Shown here in pieces: positions 38,868 through 48,197 of a stretch of 52,618 nt of DNA. Position numbers and translations under genes: made by a program. Location: the NCBI RefSeq assembly GCF_002104455.1, contig NZ_NBOC01000022.1, positions 1 to 52,618 of the forward strand. Reading direction: 5' to 3'. Within the stretch, counting starts at the first letter, position 1. Each line of letters starts with the position of its first letter. The stretch comes from Colwellia chukchiensis. GTDB lineage: Bacteria > Pseudomonadota > Gammaproteobacteria > Enterobacterales > Alteromonadaceae. Under the pieces are notes generated by a model. It was not told the origin of the DNA, did not search any database, and worked only from the letters and a program-made list of their open reading frames with translations.

Positions 38868-39215
38868 GACTTTAGTCCTATTTTGCTATCTGTGGCTGAG
38901 AAGTAAGTGCGTATTATGTTTTATCGTGAGTCCATACCTTGTGCATATGCCGTAGCCGTTGGTTTGGCAAATACAGGGCACAACAGTAATTTTTAACTCC
39001 GGTGATATCACATTATTTTAAAAGTACACTGTTAAAGCACGGATGCTCAATGCACTTTGAAAATAATCATCGTCGGCTTACTGACCAAATTACTTCCTTG
39101 ACAGTACAAACCTTTTCACGATTAAGGCTCGCTGCAATTTAATCCAGCCCCCGACAAATATTTGTGCGGGGGTGGAACTCAGCGAGCACTGAATAGGGCA
39201 GTCGTTATAATTGAG
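38868..39215. other. Long ilvE-ilvD intergenic region
   Basis: The gap of 348 bases inside an otherwise tight operon holds no ORF with a credible start. Its only clear feature is the nested hairpin at 39127-39187. An internal promoter for ilvDA is possible, but I cannot place one. Confidence 0.5.
39127..39187 (-). promoter_or_regulatory. Nested hairpin in the ilvE-ilvD spacer
   Basis: An outer 8-bp perfect repeat (39127-39134 with 39180-39187) encloses an inner stem of CCCCCG with CGGGGG (39148-39153 with 39167-39172) around the palindrome ACAAATATTTGT, with one bulged G. In the minus-strand transcript this is a stable two-storey stem-loop, about 30 bases after ilvE. No T-run follows, so it is not a simple terminator. 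An RNA processing or stability element, or an attenuator of unknown kind, are possibilities. Confidence 0.55.
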
Positions 39216-40142
39216 TTATTCGACTTTATCTAACCAGTTTGCTGGCACTTTGGTCGTGCCATCAAAAATACCAAAAAACGCTTCTTGTAACGCTTTAGTG
39301 ATTGGGCCTCGCGTACCATTGCCGACCGCAATACCGTCGACTGACTTCACCGGCACCACTTCGGTCGCGGTACCACACATGAAAAACTCATCACAAACAT
39401 ATAAAGATTCACGAGAAATAGACTCTTCTCTAACTTCATAACCCAGTTGTTTAGCAAGGAAAAATACCGTATCACGGGTTAAGCCTTGTAAGATTGACGC
39501 TGTACCTGGCGGGGTATAAATCACGCCATTGCGAATAATAAATAAATTTTGACCCGCGCCTTCACTGACCATGTTATTAACATCTAAAGCGACACCTTCT
39601 GCATAACCATGACGAGCCGCTTCCGTGGAAATTAATTGTGAAGACAAGTAATTACCGCCAGCTTTCGCCGTAGTTGGCATAGTGTTAGGCGCCAATCTAT
39701 TCCAACTTGATACACCAACTTCAACACCGTTTTCAACAGCATCAGCACCTAAATAAGCTTCCCAACTAAAGGCAGCAACCATCACATCAGCCTGAGCATC
39801 AATTGGTGGACGAAGTCCCATACCGATATCCCCTAAAAATGCTAACGGGCGCAAATAGGCGGACTGTAAATTGTTTTTCACGACTGCATCTTTACAGGCT
39901 TGAATCACTTGCGCTTGCGTGAACGGTATGTTCATGCGGTAAATTTTCGCCGAATCGAATAGGCGCTTGATATGCTCTTCTAAACGAAAAATACAGGTAC
40001 CTTTATGCGTATTATAGGCACGGATACCTTCAAACACTGAAGAGCCATAGTGGAGAGCGTGACTCATTACATGTACCGTCGCATTTTGCCACGGCATGAG
40101 TTGACCATTAAACCAAATTAATTCTGCGTTGACTTTTGCCAT
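39216..40142 (-). CDS. ilvE: Branched-chain amino acid aminotransferase
   Basis: IlvE carries out the last step of valine, leucine and isoleucine synthesis, using glutamate as amino donor. The 308 residues match class IV (fold-type IV) enzymes. The PLP lysine is in PTTAKAGGNYLSS, and the family signature is EGVALDVNNMVSEGAGQNLFII. The N-terminal MPWQNATVHVMSHALHYGSSVFEGIR block matches too. It lies 95 bases after ilvM and ahead of the structured ilvE-ilvD spacer. Confidence 0.97.
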   Translation of the reverse strand: MAKVNAELIWFNGQLMPWQNATVHVMSHALHYGSSVFEGIRAYNTHKGTCIFRLEEHIKRLFDSAKIYRMNIPFTQAQVIQACKDAVVKNNLQSAYLRPLAFLGDIGMGLRPPIDAQADVMVAAFSWEAYLGADAVENGVEVGVSSWNRLAPNTMPTTAKAGGNYLSSQLISTEAARHGYAEGVALDVNNMVSEGAGQNLFIIRNGVIYTPPGTASILQGLTRDTVFFLAKQLGYEVREESISRESLYVCDEFFMCGTATEVVPVKSVDGIAVGNGTRGPITKALQEAFFGIFDGTTKVPANWLDKVE

Positions 40143-40237
40143 TTTCTGTTCCTAAAAATTTTACGTTGCAATCCTGCATTGGCTGCACGATTGACGGATT
40201 ATATGTCTTAATTAAGCTCGTCGCGTTGAATCAAGCA

Positions 40238-40495
40238 TTATGCAATGCACTGCTGCGATACACTATTGTCTACCCTGACTTCTTTGATGTCGATCAGTTT
40301 ATTAATTTGATCCACTAAAAGTCCGATTGAACGTTCGCTGCTTACCATCAATTCAATGGTGCCTATGTTGGTGCCTGTATTAACCTTGGCGGAAATGCCA
40401 TTGATTAAAAAGCCGCGGTAGCGAGTAACTTGTAAAATACGCTCTAGTACCACTTGCTTGTCATCCGCCTTGATTGTTAGTTGGTAATTGTTCAT
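40238..40495 (-). CDS. ilvM: Acetolactate synthase 2 small (regulatory) subunit
   Basis: The 85-residue protein is a single ACT domain with the beta-alpha-beta pattern of IlvM: YQLTIKADDKQVVLERILQVTRYRGF, then GTIELMVSSERSIGLLVDQINKL. It starts directly at the ilvG stop with a zero-base gap. It activates and stabilises the IlvG catalytic subunit. Its shortness, compared with IlvH/IlvN, and its place after ilvG identify it. Confidence 0.94.
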   Translation of the reverse strand: MNNYQLTIKADDKQVVLERILQVTRYRGFLINGISAKVNTGTNIGTIELMVSSERSIGLLVDQINKLIDIKEVRVDNSVSQQCIA

Positions 40496-42160
40496 TTAGC
40501 TGTTCTCCATCATTTTATCATTGGCGGTATTCGGTGGTACTAATGGCCATACATTATCTTGGGCATTGATTTTTACCCGCAATAAGTAAGGTCCTTGGTG
40601 ATCAAACATTGCCGCAATTGCAGCACTAACTTGTGACTTTTCGGTAACAGTTTTTGCTTTAATATCAAAAGCATTGGCTAACATAATAAAGTCAGGGTTG
40701 TCCGCTAAGTCGGTTTCACTTAACCGGCCATTAAAGAATAAGTCTTGCCACTGGCGCACCATACCTAATTTGGCATTATCGATTAGCACAATTTTCACCG
40801 GCAATTGAAATCGCTTAATGGTAGAAAGCTCTTGTACGTTCATCATAAACGAGCCATCACCTGACACCGCAATGATACAATCTCTAGGTCGACTCACTTG
40901 CGCGCCAATTGCCGCTGGAATGCCAAAGCCCATAGTGCCCATGCCACCACTGGTTAAAAAGTTACTGGGATCATCAAAGCGCATATGTTGTGCAGCCCAC
41001 ATTTGATGTTGCCCTACATCTGTTGTGACACAGGTATTTTTCGGCATTTGCTCGCTTATTTCTTTCAAAACTGCCGGCGCAAATATCGTTTCACCCGGGT
41101 GGTTATAATCCCAAGCGTAATCATTAGCCATTTGCTGACACTTTGCTTGCCATGGCGCAATCGACAACGGGACTGCTAAGGCGGGTAAATTCACCTTTAA
41201 GTCGCCTAATATGGCGGCATCAACAGCGCGGCGTTTGTTAATTTCGGCGGTATCTATATCAAAGTGGATCACCTTGGCATGCGGGGCAAACTCATTTAAC
41301 TTACCGGTGACACGGTCATCAAAACGCGCACCAACCGCAATCAATAAATCACACTCTTGTACCGCTAAATTAGCGGCCTTAGTGCCATGCATGCCTAGCA
41401 TTCCCAAATAATTTGAGTCTTTAGGGTCGATAGCGCCTAAGCCTTTTAAGGTGGAAACACTCGGCAATGCGGTTATCTGTGCAAAACTTCTTAACTCGTC
41501 TATGGCATTAGCCATGCCAACGCCACCACCGACATATAGTATCGGTTGCTTTGCTTGACTTAATAGCGCAATGGCACTGCCAACATTCGCTGGCGGTAAC
41601 TTCACCTTATTTTTTAATTTAGCTAAGTGTTCTAAACAACCATTAACTTGGGCTAATTGAATGTCTTTGGGAATATCCACTAACACTGGCCCTTGCCTGC
41701 CCTCAAGGGCTATCGCAAAGGCTTGATGTAGCACTTTTGCCAAGTCATCAATATTGGTCACTTGAAAAGAATGCTTAGTACAAGCCAACGACAAACCAAA
41801 AATATCAATTTCTTGGAAGGCATCTGAGCCCATGGCTGCCGTTGCCACTTGCCCAGTTATGGCGACGACAGGAATTGAATCGGCTAACGCATCAGCCAAA
41901 CCTGTGATCAAGTTTGTGGCACCAGGCCCAGAAGTTGCAAAGCACACCCCCACTTTACCTGATGCTCTGGCGTAGCCAACAGCGGAAAATGCCGCTCCTT
42001 GCTCATGTCGACAAAGAAAATGTTCAACATTGCTTTCATATAAGGCATCGTAAATTGGCATGATTGCGCCACCTGGATAGCCAAAAACATGTTCAACGCC
42101 ATGCTGCTCAAGGACGTTAAATAATAAATCTCCGCCAGTAAATTTTTTTTCTGTTGCCAT
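40496..42160 (-). CDS. ilvG: Acetolactate synthase 2 catalytic subunit
   Basis: IlvG joins two pyruvates, or pyruvate with 2-oxobutanoate, using thiamine diphosphate, FAD and Mg2+. The 554 residues are intact; E. coli K-12 ilvG is frameshifted, but this copy is not. The catalytic glutamate lies in HEQGAAFSA. The cofactor motif [15 protein letters not shown] is near residue 430. [14 protein letters not shown] near the N-terminus is also typical. It heads the structural genes behind the ilvL leader and overlaps none of its neighbours. Confidence 0.97.
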   Translation of the reverse strand: MATEKKFTGGDLLFNVLEQHGVEHVFGYPGGAIMPIYDALYESNVEHFLCRHEQGAAFSAVGYARASGKVGVCFATSGPGATNLITGLADALADSIPVVAITGQVATAAMGSDAFQEIDIFGLSLACTKHSFQVTNIDDLAKVLHQAFAIALEGRQGPVLVDIPKDIQLAQVNGCLEHLAKLKNKVKLPPANVGSAIALLSQAKQPILYVGGGVGMANAIDELRSFAQITALPSVSTLKGLGAIDPKDSNYLGMLGMHGTKAANLAVQECDLLIAVGARFDDRVTGKLNEFAPHAKVIHFDIDTAEINKRRAVDAAILGDLKVNLPALAVPLSIAPWQAKCQQMANDYAWDYNHPGETIFAPAVLKEISEQMPKNTCVTTDVGQHQMWAAQHMRFDDPSNFLTSGGMGTMGFGIPAAIGAQVSRPRDCIIAVSGDGSFMMNVQELSTIKRFQLPVKIVLIDNAKLGMVRQWQDLFFNGRLSETDLADNPDFIMLANAFDIKAKTVTEKSQVSAAIAAMFDHQGPYLLRVKINAQDNVWPLVPPNTANDKMMENS

Positions 42161-42300
42161 GTTTTTGTTTACGTTTCAATCACATCTTGTGCATTAGCGG
42201 TCTGCTTCTTGGCTATGCCGGTTTTGATGTAATTAATCCGTATTCTCCCAATGTCAATAATGTTAATGCGTTTGTTGCAGTTTAATCAGGTGCCATAACG

Positions 42301-42336
42301 ACAAACCCCCCGGTCCTTGCGGAGCGGGGGGTTTGT
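42301..42336 (-). terminator. ilvGMEDA attenuator hairpin
   Basis: A 12-bp stem including six consecutive G-C pairs (42301-42312 with 42325-42336) encloses a 12-base loop that can itself form TCC/GGA. On the minus strand it comes 25 bases after the leader peptide stop. No long T-run follows (only TTTGTCGTT), so termination may be incomplete or depend on further factors. The 5' arm (42324-42335) is complementary to bases inside the leader peptide (42370-42382), as expected for an alternative antiterminator. Confidence 0.75.
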
Positions 42337-42360
42337 GTTAATAAGACTTTTTACTTTTCT

Positions 42361-42441
42361 TTAGCTCAACAAATGCCCCCGCGACGATTTAATAATCACC
42401 ACGATGAGAATGTTAATAATAACTAGGCTAAAGTTTTTCAT
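42361..42441 (-). CDS. ilvL: ilv operon leader peptide
   Basis: The minus strand encodes a 26-residue peptide from the ATG at 42439-42441 to the TAA at 42361-42363. It starts MKNFSLVIINILIVVIIKSS; residues 6-17 are Leu, Val or Ile except for one Asn. Such a run of regulatory codons is the mark of leader peptides that sense branched-chain aminoacyl-tRNA. Codons 20-24 contain GCGGGGGCATTTG, which can pair with the 5' arm of the downstream hairpin (GCGGGGGGTTTG on the plus strand at 42324-42335). Ribosome stalling upstream would leave this region free to form the antiterminator. The ribosome binding site is weak. Confidence 0.85.
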   Translation of the reverse strand: MKNFSLVIINILIVVIIKSSRGHLLS

Positions 42442-42513
42442 ATTGATAAATTTTTTGTAATTTCTTGGTTATTGCTTAATTGCTGTGTCAGTGTTGTTGC
42501 CAACCTATTTAAA

Positions 42514-42543
42514 TTAGTACCATAGCTCTAAGCGCAAGTGCAA
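42514..42543 (-). promoter_or_regulatory. Putative promoter of the ilvLGMEDA operon
   Basis: On the minus strand TTGCAC (42538-42543) and TACTAA (42514-42519) are separated by 18 bases, about 70 bases upstream of the leader peptide. The spacing places the start of transcription so that the whole leader is transcribed. Confidence 0.45.
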
Positions 42544-42655
42544 GCGTTTTTTTAGCAAAGCGGTAATTTAATTTTGGCAAAATCATGCGGTTAATTTTCG
42601 CGCAACTACAATAACTTTACTACACTTGCCTAAAGCATGATAAAAATGGACTTTT

Positions 42656-44182
42656 ATGACTTTAGCCTGTGTTTACAGTCGAGCGCGCATCGGGCTCGAA
42701 TCACCGTTAGTGACCGTAGAGGTGCACTTAGCCAATGGTTTACCTGCCTTTAATATTGTCGGCTTGCCAGAAACGTCCGTCCGTGAAGCGAAAGACCGCG
42801 TCCGAAGTGCCATTATCAATTGTGGCTATGAGTTTCCTGCCAAACGCATCACAGTGAATTTAGCGCCAGCAGACCTACCGAAAGAGGGCGGGCGTTTTGA
42901 TCTGCCTATTGCCGTAGGTATCCTTGCCGCCGCGGAGCAAATTCCCAGTAACGATTTACAGCAATATGAATTTGCCGGTGAATTGGCATTATCGGGTGAG
43001 TTACGCGCAATCATTGGCGAAATACCGCTAGCGATGGCGTGTAAAGCCAGTACGCGCACCCTTGTATTACCTAGCCCGAACGCTGAGCAAGCAAGCTGGG
43101 TACATGATGTTAAAATATTAAGCTTGTCGCATTTGCAGCAACTATTTCCGCACTTTTTGCAGCAACAAACCTTGCCGTTAGTCGCCAATAAGCCCTTACC
43201 CAACTACCAAGCCGCATGCGAGCATGATATTGCAGATGTAATAGGGCAGCCATTAGCAAAACGTGCCTTAGAAATTGCCGCCAGTGGCAGGCACAACTTA
43301 CTGTTTATCGGGCCACCGGGTACTGGCAAAACTATGTTAGCAAGCCGCTTACCTGGCATTTTACCGGCAATGACTGAACAAGAGGCGTTATCAAGTGCCG
43401 CCATACAATCCATTTGTCACCAAGATATTCGTCCAGACACTTGGCTGACACGTCCATTTCGCGCTCCACACCATACCGCTTCTTCTGCAGCCCTAGTCGG
43501 CGGTGGCAGTCATCCACAACCGGGAGAAATTTCCTTAGCTCATAATGGCGTGTTATTCCTTGATGAGTTACCCGAGTTTGAGCGCAAGGTTCTGGATGTA
43601 TTGCGTGAGCCTATGGAGTCAGGCGAGGTCACAATTTCTCGCGCTTTAGTTAAACAAACCTTTCCAGCACAATTTCAACTAGTCGCGGCCATGAACCCAA
43701 GCCCAACGGGATTTTATAATGACAGGCGTAGTACGCCAGAGCAGGTTTTACGTTACCTTAACCGTTTATCTGGCCCCTTTTTAGACCGTATTGATATTCA
43801 AATTGAGGTCACGAGATTACCCAAGGGAATGTGGGCCAATGCCAATGAAAAAGGTGAATCAAGTCATACCATTCAACAGCGGGTAAGTCGCTGCCACCAA
43901 TTACAAATCAAGCGCCAAGGTAAAGCCAATGCGCAACTTACTAGCGCAGAAGTTAGACGTTATTGCGCGCTGACACCTGACGACAATGATTTTTTGGAGT
44001 TAGCGATAGAGAAGCTAAACTTATCAACCCGTGCGCATCATAAAATATTGAAAATTGCCCGCACCCTTGCCGATATGGAAATGCTTGAAAATATCGAACA
44101 TAAGCATTTAATTGAAGCCTTGTCGTACCGAGCTATGGACAGAATTTTGCGGCACTTAACTGACTCAGTTGCTACGGCGTAA
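42656..44182 (+). CDS. comM: YifB/ComM family Mg-chelatase-like AAA+ ATPase
   Basis: ComM is a hexameric AAA+ helicase that promotes branch migration when transforming DNA is integrated. The 508 residues start with a Lon-protease-like S5 fold domain (about 1-170: ARIGLESPLVTVEVHLANGLPAF). The ATPase domain has Walker A GPPGTGKTMLA, the Walker B FLDELPEF block and arginine-rich sensor sequences. The C-terminal Mg-chelatase subunit ChlI-like domain ends the protein. It is divergent from the ilv leader and overlaps the end of ilvY by 11 bases (convergent). Confidence 0.94.
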   Translation: MTLACVYSRARIGLESPLVTVEVHLANGLPAFNIVGLPETSVREAKDRVRSAIINCGYEFPAKRITVNLAPADLPKEGGRFDLPIAVGILAAAEQIPSNDLQQYEFAGELALSGELRAIIGEIPLAMACKASTRTLVLPSPNAEQASWVHDVKILSLSHLQQLFPHFLQQQTLPLVANKPLPNYQAACEHDIADVIGQPLAKRALEIAASGRHNLLFIGPPGTGKTMLASRLPGILPAMTEQEALSSAAIQSICHQDIRPDTWLTRPFRAPHHTASSAALVGGGSHPQPGEISLAHNGVLFLDELPEFERKVLDVLREPMESGEVTISRALVKQTFPAQFQLVAAMNPSPTGFYNDRRSTPEQVLRYLNRLSGPFLDRIDIQIEVTRLPKGMWANANEKGESSHTIQQRVSRCHQLQIKRQGKANAQLTSAEVRRYCALTPDDNDFLELAIEKLNLSTRAHHKILKIARTLADMEMLENIEHKHLIEALSYRAMDRILRHLTDSVATA

Positions 44183-45050
44183 TGGCGGCAATAAAAGCTT
44201 GAATCAAAGGTTGGTCTTTACTTTGGTTTAGGCAACACACACCAAGCTCGAACGGCTCAATGGCACCCACCTCGGTTAAATATTGTACTCTGTCTTTCAC
44301 TGGGCTATTTTCCACCACCACTTGTGGCACTATGCCGACGCCGCAGCCCAGCGCCACCATGCTCACTAACGCTTCATGACCAGAAACCGTGGCATAAATA
44401 TTAGCTTTGCCTTGTTGTTTTTTCCGATACCAATATTCAAAGCGTTTTCGCGCTGGGCCATGCTCAGGCAAAATAATGGGTACCTCTGACCAAACAAAGT
44501 CTTGTTGAATTTGTTGCTGCACCTGACAAACCATAGTCGGCGCGATCACCGCAAGCGGAATAGTGGCTAAATGATGAAAACTAAAAATACGCGATAATTG
44601 CTCGGGCTTTGCCGCAATGGCAAAGTCTACTGCTTGCTTTTCTACTTGCTCTAGCGCATCGGCAGCATCACCTGTGGTTAGCATTATTTCTACTAGTGGA
44701 TGCTGTTGACGAAAGCGCTCTAATAATGGTGGCAGGTGGCTATAAGCGGCGGTTACAGAGCAGTAAATACGCAGTTTCCCTTGTAATTCTGCCTGCTTTT
44801 GATGCAGCGACAACTGCAATAATTGCCACTGCTCCAGTTGTTGTTCAGCATATTGATAAAACTGCTTACCGGCTTCACTGAGCACCACAGTGCGATTATC
44901 TCGATGTAACAAGGCACTACCCAATTCCTGCTCAAGTCGCTGTACAGCGCGGCTTAGCGTAGAAGGACTGACATGATGTTGTTCTGCGGTTTTAGCAAAA
45001 TGTAATGATTTTGCTAAGTCTATAAACATGCGTAACGATTTTAACTCCAT
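44172..45050 (-). CDS. ilvY: LysR-type transcriptional activator IlvY
   Basis: IlvY activates ilvC in response to acetolactate or acetohydroxybutyrate. The 292 residues have an N-terminal winged helix-turn-helix (about 1-60; FAKTAEQHHVSPSTLSRAVQ) and a LysR substrate-binding domain. Its divergent position next to ilvC, with a palindromic site between, supports IlvY over other LysR proteins. The 3' end overlaps comM by 11 bases, tail to tail. Confidence 0.92.
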   Translation of the reverse strand: MELKSLRMFIDLAKSLHFAKTAEQHHVSPSTLSRAVQRLEQELGSALLHRDNRTVVLSEAGKQFYQYAEQQLEQWQLLQLSLHQKQAELQGKLRIYCSVTAAYSHLPPLLERFRQQHPLVEIMLTTGDAADALEQVEKQAVDFAIAAKPEQLSRIFSFHHLATIPLAVIAPTMVCQVQQQIQQDFVWSEVPIILPEHGPARKRFEYWYRKKQQGKANIYATVSGHEALVSMVALGCGVGIVPQVVVENSPVKDRVQYLTEVGAIEPFELGVCCLNQSKDQPLIQAFIAAITP

Positions 45051-45088
45051 AACCCTTGCTCATTGAGATTAATCTGATCTGCAGTTTA

Positions 45089-45103
45089 TTGCGAAATACG
45101 CAA
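45089..45103. promoter_or_regulatory. Probable IlvY operator
   Basis: TTGCGAAATACGCAA is a perfect 5-bp inverted repeat around a 5-base centre and matches the LysR-box form (T-N11-A). It sits between the divergent ilvY and ilvC genes, 39 bases from the ilvY start. A looser, similar half-site TGCAAATATATCA follows at about 45112-45124, which would give the paired sites usual for LysR regulators. Confidence 0.65.
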
Positions 45104-45221
45104 CACTACAATGCAAATATATCATTTTAAGCAACAGAGTATTTTCGTTAAGATGGCTGCAAGGTCAAAATACAGACTATTAACTAATTTACTTGGCAGC
45201 ACCAAGTGCAGGAGAAAAACG

Positions 45222-46706
45222 ATGGCTAACTATTTCAATACATTAAGCTTGCGTGAAAAATTAGCGCAATTGGGTCAATGTCGCTTTATGAAGCGAGAAG
45301 AATTCAGCGACGGCTGTAATTTTATCAAAGATTGGAATATTGTTATTGTCGGCTGTGGCGCACAAGGCTTAAACCAAGGACTCAACATGCGCGACTCGGG
45401 CTTGAATATTTCTTACGCCTTGCGTGATGCCGCCATCGCAGAAAAGCGCCAATCATATCAATGGGCGACAGAAAACGGCTTTACGGTTGGTAACTATCAA
45501 GAGTTAATTCCTCAAGCCGATCTTGTTTTAAACCTAACCCCAGACAAGCAACACACTTCTGCAGTTAATGCGGTAATGCCGTTAATGAAAGAAGGCGCGA
45601 CGTTAGCCTATTCGCATGGCTTCAACATTGTTGAAGAAGGTATGCAAATCCGCCCTGATATTACCGTGGTGATGGTGGCGCCTAAATGTCCTGGCACTGA
45701 AGTACGCGAAGAGTACAAGCGTGGCTTTGGCGTACCTACGTTGATCGCAGTGCACCCTGAGAATGATCCACAAGGCAACGGTTGGGCTATCGCTAAAGCC
45801 TACGCTTCAGCTACAGGTGGCGACCGCGCGGGTGTTTTAGCGTCATCATTTATCGCTGAAGTGAAGTCAGATTTAATGGGCGAGCAAACCATTCTTTGCG
45901 GCATGTTGCAAACTGCCGCCATTTTAGGTCACAAACAATTAGTGGCACAAGGCGTTGATGCCGGTTATGCCCGCAAGCTTTTACAATACGGCATTGAATG
46001 TGTAACTGAGGGCTTAAAGTACGGCGGTATCACCAACATGATGGACCGTTTATCTAACCCAGCGAAAATTAGAGCCTTTGACATGTCGCTAGAGTTAAAA
46101 GAGATTTTACGTCCGTTATTCCAAAAGCATATGGACGATATTATCGAAGGGCGCTTTTCTGAAGGTATGATGGCTGACTGGGCGAATGGCGATGCTAACT
46201 TGTTAAAATGGCGCGAACAAACGGCCGAAACCTCATTTGAAAAAGCGCCGGCATGTGACATTGAAATTACCGAACAAGAGTACTACGACAAAGGCATATT
46301 TGTGGTTGCTATGGTCAAAGCCGGTGTTGAGCTAGCGTTTGACGCTATGGTAGATTCAGGCATTATTGACGCTTCGGCTTATTACGAATCGCTGCATGAA
46401 ACGCCACTCATTGCCAATACCATTGCCCGCAACATGTTGTATGAAATGAACGTGGTTATTTCTGATACCGCAGAGTATGGTAATTACCTATTCTCGCACG
46501 CAGCAGTGCCTTTACTCGAAGAGTTTGCAAGCAAGCTGACATTAGAAGATTTAGGCGAAGGCTTAAAAAATACGTCAAACGGTGTCGATAATGCGCGCTT
46601 AATTGAAGTAAACGAAGCAATACGCAGTCATGGTGTTGAGGCTATAGGTAAAGAGTTGCGTGGTTATATGACCGACATGAAGCGCATTGTAGAAGCAAAC
46701 GCCTAA
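45222..46706 (+). CDS. ilvC: Ketol-acid reductoisomerase, class II
   Basis: IlvC isomerises and reduces acetolactate and acetohydroxybutyrate with NADPH and Mg2+. I use the ATG at 45222 with AGGAG ten bases upstream, giving 494 residues; the frame open from 45111 is too long. The size and duplicated C-terminal knotted domain identify the long class II form found in enterics. The Rossmann loop is [20 protein letters not shown]. Just before the start lies a small hairpin (ACTTGG...CCAAGT). It is divergent from ilvY and followed by a strong terminator. Confidence 0.97.
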   Translation: MANYFNTLSLREKLAQLGQCRFMKREEFSDGCNFIKDWNIVIVGCGAQGLNQGLNMRDSGLNISYALRDAAIAEKRQSYQWATENGFTVGNYQELIPQADLVLNLTPDKQHTSAVNAVMPLMKEGATLAYSHGFNIVEEGMQIRPDITVVMVAPKCPGTEVREEYKRGFGVPTLIAVHPENDPQGNGWAIAKAYASATGGDRAGVLASSFIAEVKSDLMGEQTILCGMLQTAAILGHKQLVAQGVDAGYARKLLQYGIECVTEGLKYGGITNMMDRLSNPAKIRAFDMSLELKEILRPLFQKHMDDIIEGRFSEGMMADWANGDANLLKWREQTAETSFEKAPACDIEITEQEYYDKGIFVVAMVKAGVELAFDAMVDSGIIDASAYYESLHETPLIANTIARNMLYEMNVVISDTAEYGNYLFSHAAVPLLEEFASKLTLEDLGEGLKNTSNGVDNARLIEVNEAIRSHGVEAIGKELRGYMTDMKRIVEANA

Positions 46707-46764
46707 CCGTAAACCTATGCGTTAGCATTGCACGACTATGGTTTGCACCAAGTCACATCACAGG

Positions 46765-46799
46765 CGGTATTGGCTCTATTGAGTCAATACCGTTTTTTT
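46765..46799 (+). terminator. Rho-independent terminator of ilvC
   Basis: An 8-bp stem (46765-46772 with 46785-46792), extended by an inner CTC/GAG pair, is followed by seven Ts. Confidence 0.9.
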
Positions 46800-46931
46800 A
46801 TTATCCAAGCTCATAACCGTCGAACGCATGTCGGTTTTTTCAAACATTGGTGTCACTTGGTTGGTTATATGATCAATATGGCGCGCATTATCAATATTAC
46901 TTAGCGATAAATGCGCGTATTAACCATAAGC

Positions 46932-48179
46932 TTAAACTCTGACTTGTCCATCGCCGATAACAACAAATTTTTCTGTGGTTAGCGCGGTTAATCCCATCGG
47001 GCCATAGGCATGGAGCTTACTGGTGGATATACCGATTTCTGAGCCTAGCCCTAACTCTCCGCCATCCGAAAAACGCGAAGACGCATTGACCATCACCACC
47101 GATGAATTAATTGTGCGAACAAAGCGTTGGCTGCGACTGGTATCTTGCGTGACAATAATTTCGGTATGATCTGAGCTATAACATTGGATATGCGCCAATG
47201 CTTGCGCAAAATTATCGACAATTTTTATTGCTATTTCTGCTGCTAAATATTCCGCTTGATAATCTTGCTCTGTAGCTAATGTAGCATGGCTAAAATAAGG
47301 CAAACTTTGCTGACACGCATGAACTTTGACCTGCGCTACCTGCAATGCTTCGGCAATTTTTGGCATGAGACTTGTTGCAATATCCGCATGTACCAGTAAC
47401 GTTTCTAGCGCATTACAGGCGCTCGGGCGTTGAGTTTTGCCGTTAAGCAAAATATTAATCGCCTTGGTGGTATCGGCATATTTATCAATAAATAAATGGC
47501 ATACGCCTTTAAAGTGCTGAATAACAGGGATTTGACTATTTTCGCTGACATAGCGAATTAAACCTTCGCCGCCACGCGGGATCACTAAGTCAATGCTCTG
47601 GCGCTGCCTTAATAGCTGCTCAATCACCTCACGACGGGTATCCGGAATCACCGTGATGATATTTTTATCAATATCAGCCTGCGCTAGTACCTGATGCAAG
47701 CATTTTGCTATAGCAAGATTACTATGAATAGCTTCAGAGCCGCCGCGTAAAATTACGGCATTTCCAGACTTTAAACATAAAGCAGCGGCCTCAGCGGTAA
47801 CATTGGGGCGGGCTTCATAAATCATGGCAATCACCCCAAGCGGGATACGCATTTTACCTACTTGCATACCGTTCGGTCGTAGCACCATGTTATCAATATG
47901 ACCAACAGGATCTTCTAAACGGGCAATTTCTCGAATTGCGTCTGCGATATCTTGCACTCTTTGCTCTGTTAGCAATAACCTATCAAGCATAGCGTCAGTT
48001 AAGCCTTTGGCTTTACCCGCCAAAATATCTTTGTTATTTTCCGCCAAAATCATTGCACCATTGGCAACGATGGCATCAGCAATATTTAGCAACAGCGCAT
48101 TTTTTTCATGGCTAGACAACTGCGCTACCGTTAATGACGCCTGCTTGGCTAAGTGCGCACTTTTTACTATATCGAACAT
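46932..48179 (-). CDS. proA: Glutamate-5-semialdehyde dehydrogenase
   Basis: ProA (gamma-glutamyl phosphate reductase) makes glutamate-5-semialdehyde for proline. The 415 residues match the family. The active-site cysteine is in [41 protein letters not shown] is the characteristic NADPH-binding block. The C-terminal [25 protein letters not shown]-type signature is present (here [10 protein letters not shown]). It follows proB after 18 bases on the same strand. Confidence 0.97.
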   Translation of the reverse strand: [415 protein letters not shown]

Positions 48180-48197
48180 GTCTTTTATCCTAGCTTT

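Noticed and set aside
38868-39215. A second leader peptide/attenuator ahead of ilvD
   Set aside because: Short frames such as MIIFKVH lack branched-chain codon runs and ribosome binding sites, and the hairpin has no T-run.
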